Origin: Vespa crabro
Taxonomy: Eukaryota; Arthropoda; Insecta; Hymenoptera; Vespidae
NCBI RefSeq assembly: GCF_910589235.1
Contig: NC_060963.1
Location: 4,357,501 to 4,421,500 of the forward strand
Length of the DNA: 64,000 nucleotides
Direction of reading: 5' to 3'
A program made the translations under genes and the position numbers. The notes below the pieces were generated by a model. That model ran no database searches. It saw only the letters and a list, made by a program, of their open reading frames with translations, and was not told the DNA's origin. Shown here one piece after another: positions 60,263 through 64,000 of this stretch (the stretch's first letter is position 1; each line of letters begins with the position of its first letter).

Positions 60263-61578
60263 TTATTCTTTACAACCGAGTCCGGCGGACCAATTACAAA
60301 TACCACCGACCGGATCGAAGGATAATTTGTCAGGACACGTGTATTCCGCTCCGATTATCAAACCATTCACCATTTTTGCGCAGGTAATGAATTTCTTGCA
60401 AGAAGAAGGATGCGGAAAGTTGCCTTGATCGAGACATCGTATGGTACCATTACTCGTCAGAAATAGTTTCCCATTGTACATTGCTTTTTCAACGATCGGT
60501 GTATCCTCGTCCTCGTAGTAATCATAATCTATTATAGGTGGCCTCCTTGGCCTACTCGTTGAATTTCGTGATGTTCCATCCTTCCTTGTCCTTGTCGTCG
60601 TCCTTGACGTTGTCGTCTTCGTCGTCACTTTTTGTCGTGTCTTCGGGATTGTGCTGAATCTCAAGGACGTCGGACTAGTTCTCGGCGAATCTGTTCGCGG
60701 CGCTACCGTCGTGCTTATCCTGCGTCTTAAGGTATCCTTTAACGGCAGTCGACCTGATCGTGTAATCTGATTAATTAGTACTAATTGTTCGGAATAAAGG
60801 CAAAGGAAGAAGCGTTTGTCCGATGATGATGATGATATCCCATGAGACTAAATTTATGTGGAAGAGCGGAGAAGATAAATTCATTTTGATGCGTTCTAAG
60901 TAGATTAGTGCGCATTAAATACTCCATGTAACAAAGTATAAAGATATAAAAAGTAAACTGCACAAAGTAATGTGACTATGTCGTTAAAATGATAGTTAAG
61001 ATGCGGTTTAAAAGATGAATTAACTTTTTTGTGTTACCAATTTTTTTGGTGTAAAGCGAAACACATTGGCGATTGGATATCTTCAATTAGTTTTGTAAGA
61101 TATCGTAAAGAGAAGAGACCATTCTATGGACCAATAAAGAATATAATGCTAGAGAGACAAAGATGATATTAATTAAAGAAAGAAAGAAAAAAAAAAGGAT
61201 ATGTTGTAACACCGTGATAGTTTAGATATTAGACACACATTACGGAAAGAATCACATTTAAGTCTCATCATCGAAAAAGAAGAAGAAGAAAAAGAAGAAG
61301 AAGGTGATGCAACGTTGGATTTGCAATGTTCGATCCTTAAATTCGAGCAAATAAAATAATTTTATCTTCGATGAAGATAATAAAATCCTTCTGAAGTAAT
61401 TTCGAAGGATTCTAAATCTTAGCATGTTGTTAAAATACATAAATCGTTGCGGTGAGACGATAAGAAATTACTGAGGAAGAAAATAAAAGCGAATGTGAAT
61501 CACGTATAACATAAAGAGATATCGTATGCCATTAGAAAGGAGGAATAATAGCGTTATCCCAGATGATCCTTTGAGATA

Positions 61579-61609
<31 letters not shown>

Positions 61610-62523
61610 GAAAAAAGGAAAAGAAAAAAAGAAAAGTAAAAGAGAACAAAAAAGAAACAGATAAAGCTCGAATGCCTCCTCGTCCCTCTTATATTAAATA
61701 AATTAAAAATTCAGGACGTGAACTGTCCGATAAGTGTAGAGTACCGGTGCTGGATGAAGACTGTGACGTAGGCGGTTCTGCCAGAGTGACGGCGAGCTCT
61801 TGAGCTCTGCCATTTTGATCGCTTATCTCTGCCCTTTCATCTTCGTCCTTAATGGACAACAGTTCCGGCTTCACGGTTGGATCATCGAACGCGTCTGAAA
61901 CAATTATCTTGCGTCCTTACGTTGAAATTTGTCTATTTGCCGATCGAAGTTCCAATCATGAAATTTCGATCGAATCTTATTGTTAGGCATATGCCATGAA
62001 ATCTAATCATCACTATTATTGATTTTTTTCTTGTTTGTTTGTTTGTTTGTTTATTTGTTTGCTTTTTCTTTCTAACGCACCGACTATCGTTGTCGTCGGT
62101 GACAAGGTGGTCTCATCACTAGGTCGACTCTTTCGATTGTCCCCTAGTAGTACCGTGCCCGGATGTTTGCTCGTTGATAAGAAACTTGACTGCGAGGACG
62201 TGTTTGGTTTTCTTATTCTGTTTGCCAGAATAGTTCCTGGCGTCCGGCTAGAAGATGATCCCGTGCTCTTCGAAATAGTTCCCTGTTCAACGGGCAATTT
62301 ATTTTATACATAAAATAAACATGAAGAAACTTATTCGCTTTATACACGAATATAATTGAAACAAAGCTAGAATAAGATCGTATTGATGAGACATGGATAT
62401 GTTAATATACATCAGGTATATGTGTATATGTGTGTGTTTCGTCGTCGTTTCCGAATGGTATAAAAAAAGCCATACGATGTGACCAAAAAAGAGATGATAA
62501 GATAGATAGATAGATAAATAGAA

Positions 62524-62554
<31 letters not shown>

Positions 62555-64000
62555 TAGATAGATAGACTAACATACAGATTAGAATTACTAGAGAACATTT
62601 GTAGAAGCGACGAAGGATATCTCAAGTTGCACGCTCCATTCTCCATTTGTGTTAAGATACAATTAATAATCGTCATATGTCCTTTGGCCAAGCATTATAA
62701 TTACGGACAGACATCATAGGATAACGAAAAAAGCTTAGGTGCCGGTGCGTCAAACGTGCGGCGCACCATTTGAAAATACAGAGAACATTTATGTTAATTG
62801 ATGCTAGGAAGAACCAGAACAAATGAACCAGAACAGAGAAGATAAGAGGACAATGTTGCCGGCAAGTTCCCATCTTTATCACAGCCGTATTTTCTCTTTC
62901 TCTCTCTCTCTCTCACTCTCTCTCCCTCTCTCCCTTTCGACAATGTTCATATTTCGTTGCGTATCTGCGGCGAAAGGATCGTTCCCCTTGGTTTTGATCT
63001 TTTTTTTTGCGATTTTAATTTTTTTTTTTTGGTTTAGTTAGGCGCATGAGCAGAGGCAGCAATAAGAAGTATCGTCCCCTTCCGTGGAGCTAAGACTTTA
63101 CTACTTTAGCGTTATTTTAGCGCAGAGTTCGTTTTAGCGTTGTATATGTTCCCCTTTTGGTACAATGCAAAGATGATGATGATGATTATAGCTTCGCAAA
63201 AAAGTTTCGAGTCAGGTTGTTTTTTTTTTCGTTTTTGATTTCAAACAATATAGCAGGGCTTTTCTAAATTGACACTGACCTCGTCCACGGGTCTTTCAGT
63301 ATACTCCGTGACCAGAGGAGAATCCTGAAAGATATTTGTCTTTTCCAATGGTACACTATCTTCTTCCACGTATTCCTTTCGATTGATTTTCAGCCTCTTG
63401 ATAACCAATTTTGATCTTCTAGTTTTGTTCTCGGTCACTTCAGTTTTAACCTCGCCGTTGGAGACCGTATTGTTTGTCACTGTGGTGTTGTTGGGTCTAC
63501 GTTGCCTCTTTCGGTATACCAGCACACGTTTAGGACTGTTCAAATCTTCTCGAATCGATGGTTGATTTCCGATTTCGTATTGTTGCGTCACTCGGCGTTC
63601 TAAATTCGTTCTTCTTCTTTGACCAAATTGGTTATTAAGAGCGAATATTGTAGGTCTTCGTCGTCGAGGATGAATGTCCTCTTCTTGTCTACTCTGAATA
63701 GTTAAAGGAATTTGTGAAGGTAGTAGGTTTGATAAGGTCGTGAAAGGAACTCCTGTACTTTCGGATAAGGTCGTTACTTTTTGGAAATTTGGATTGGATT
63801 TATAAACGTTTTTATCATCGACAGTAGTATCTCTAAGTTCTTCTGGAGTTGTCACTGTATCGAAGTCATTTAAGATAGCATTTTTATTTTCTGCAATCAT
63901 CGTGGTTGTTTCGATGTTAGTCATTTTTATTCCATCTCTTTCCCTGTCCGCTGTGGTCCCTTCTAAAGTTCTTTTGAAGTTTGCTGTTGTTAAACTGGAT
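60263..64000 (-). CDS. Secreted-type protein with C-terminal CBM14 chitin-binding domain (CPAP1-like), 3' part
   Basis: Probable extracellular chitin-binding protein of cuticle or a lining matrix. Four exons are visible on the minus strand: 64000 (open at the edge)-63280, 62282-62081, 61894-61745 and 60753-60263. Phases close at each join. The final about 60 residues form one peritrophin-A/CBM14 domain with six Cys spaced C-x11-C-x5-C-x14-C-x12-C-x7-C, starting IRCLDQGNFPHPSSCKKF and ending NWSAGLGCKE. Upstream is a long Ser/Thr-rich, charged region. It includes Thr/Arg repeats (TTTSRTTTRTRK), an acidic YDYYEDEDT and multiple basic clusters (HPRRRRPT, YRKRQRRPN). The layout of one C-terminal CBM14 after a long disordered region resembles CPAP1-type cuticular proteins. 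The N-terminus and any signal peptide are outside the window. The acceptor at 60753 was chosen over one 13 bases upstream because it fits the phase of the previous exon and has a TACTAAT branch site. Confidence 0.82.
62503..62567. repeat. (GATA)n/(GACA)n tetranucleotide tract
   Basis: Adjacent GATA, GACA and again GATA units in an intron of the CBM14 gene. Non-coding; it produces a Ser/Leu/Tyr repeat frame on the minus strand. Confidence 0.9.

Overview
The window is a piece of an arthropod nuclear genome, almost certainly an insect and most likely a hymenopteran (wasp, bee or ant). The basis is AT-rich DNA, compact AT-rich introns with ordinary GT-AG borders, an extreme load of (CT)n, (TA)n, (TTA)n and poly-A/T simple repeats, and insect-type orthologues such as a one-gene alpha-actinin with a mutually exclusive exon pair and a CPAP-like chitin-binding protein. 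The order assignment is an inference. No bacterial, viral, CRISPR or transposase-coding sequence was seen.

Layout: (1) 1-4722, + strand: 3' two thirds of an N-acetylgalactosamine kinase (GALK2) gene; its 5' exons lie outside the window. (2) 8358-19594, +: a large-intron gene for a four-transmembrane arthropod protein (DUF4728/pasiflora-like), rebuilt here from eight small exons. (3) 21696-24530, -: USP35/USP38-type deubiquitinase. (4) 26007-27810, -: CDC6 replication licensing ATPase. Its upstream region is shared divergently with (5) 28601-28993, +: ribosomal protein L41 (25 aa), and carries two E2F-like sites. (6) 29683-30605, +: mitochondrial ribosome silencing factor (MALSU1/RsfS). (7) 32339-34178, +: XK-related membrane protein. 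(8) 35058-36147, -: BED zinc-finger protein. (9) 37186-38620, +: SAM-domain protein, C19orf47 homologue. (10) 41127-42311, -: CREBZF/Zhangfei bZIP factor, intronless. (11) 44623-56895, +: complete alpha-actinin gene with a 7.8-kb first intron, two alternative CH2 exons and a candidate U12-type intron. (12) 60263-64000, -: 3' part of a secreted-type protein with a C-terminal CBM14 chitin-binding domain.

The 21-42 kb stretch is a dense block of small, mostly housekeeping genes (replication, ubiquitin, cytosolic and mitochondrial ribosome, transcription). The two flanks hold long-intron genes for membrane, cytoskeletal and cuticle-type proteins, swollen by microsatellites. The genes do not form one pathway. 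Several neighbours are divergent (CDC6/RpL41, BED/C19orf47, CREBZF/Actn) and may share promoters.

I did not find a wholly new system. The observations most worth checking are the U12-type intron and exclusive exon pair in alpha-actinin, an HCF-1-binding-type DHTY motif in the insect CREBZF homologue, SILK/RVxF-type PP1-docking motifs plus a repeated VFxRLG motif in the C19orf47 homologue, a 329-bp MITE-like inverted repeat at 39805-40133, E2F sites beside CDC6 and an RFX-like X-box upstream of the XKR gene. All exon borders were read by eye from splice signals and reading frame; no alignment or transcript was available.
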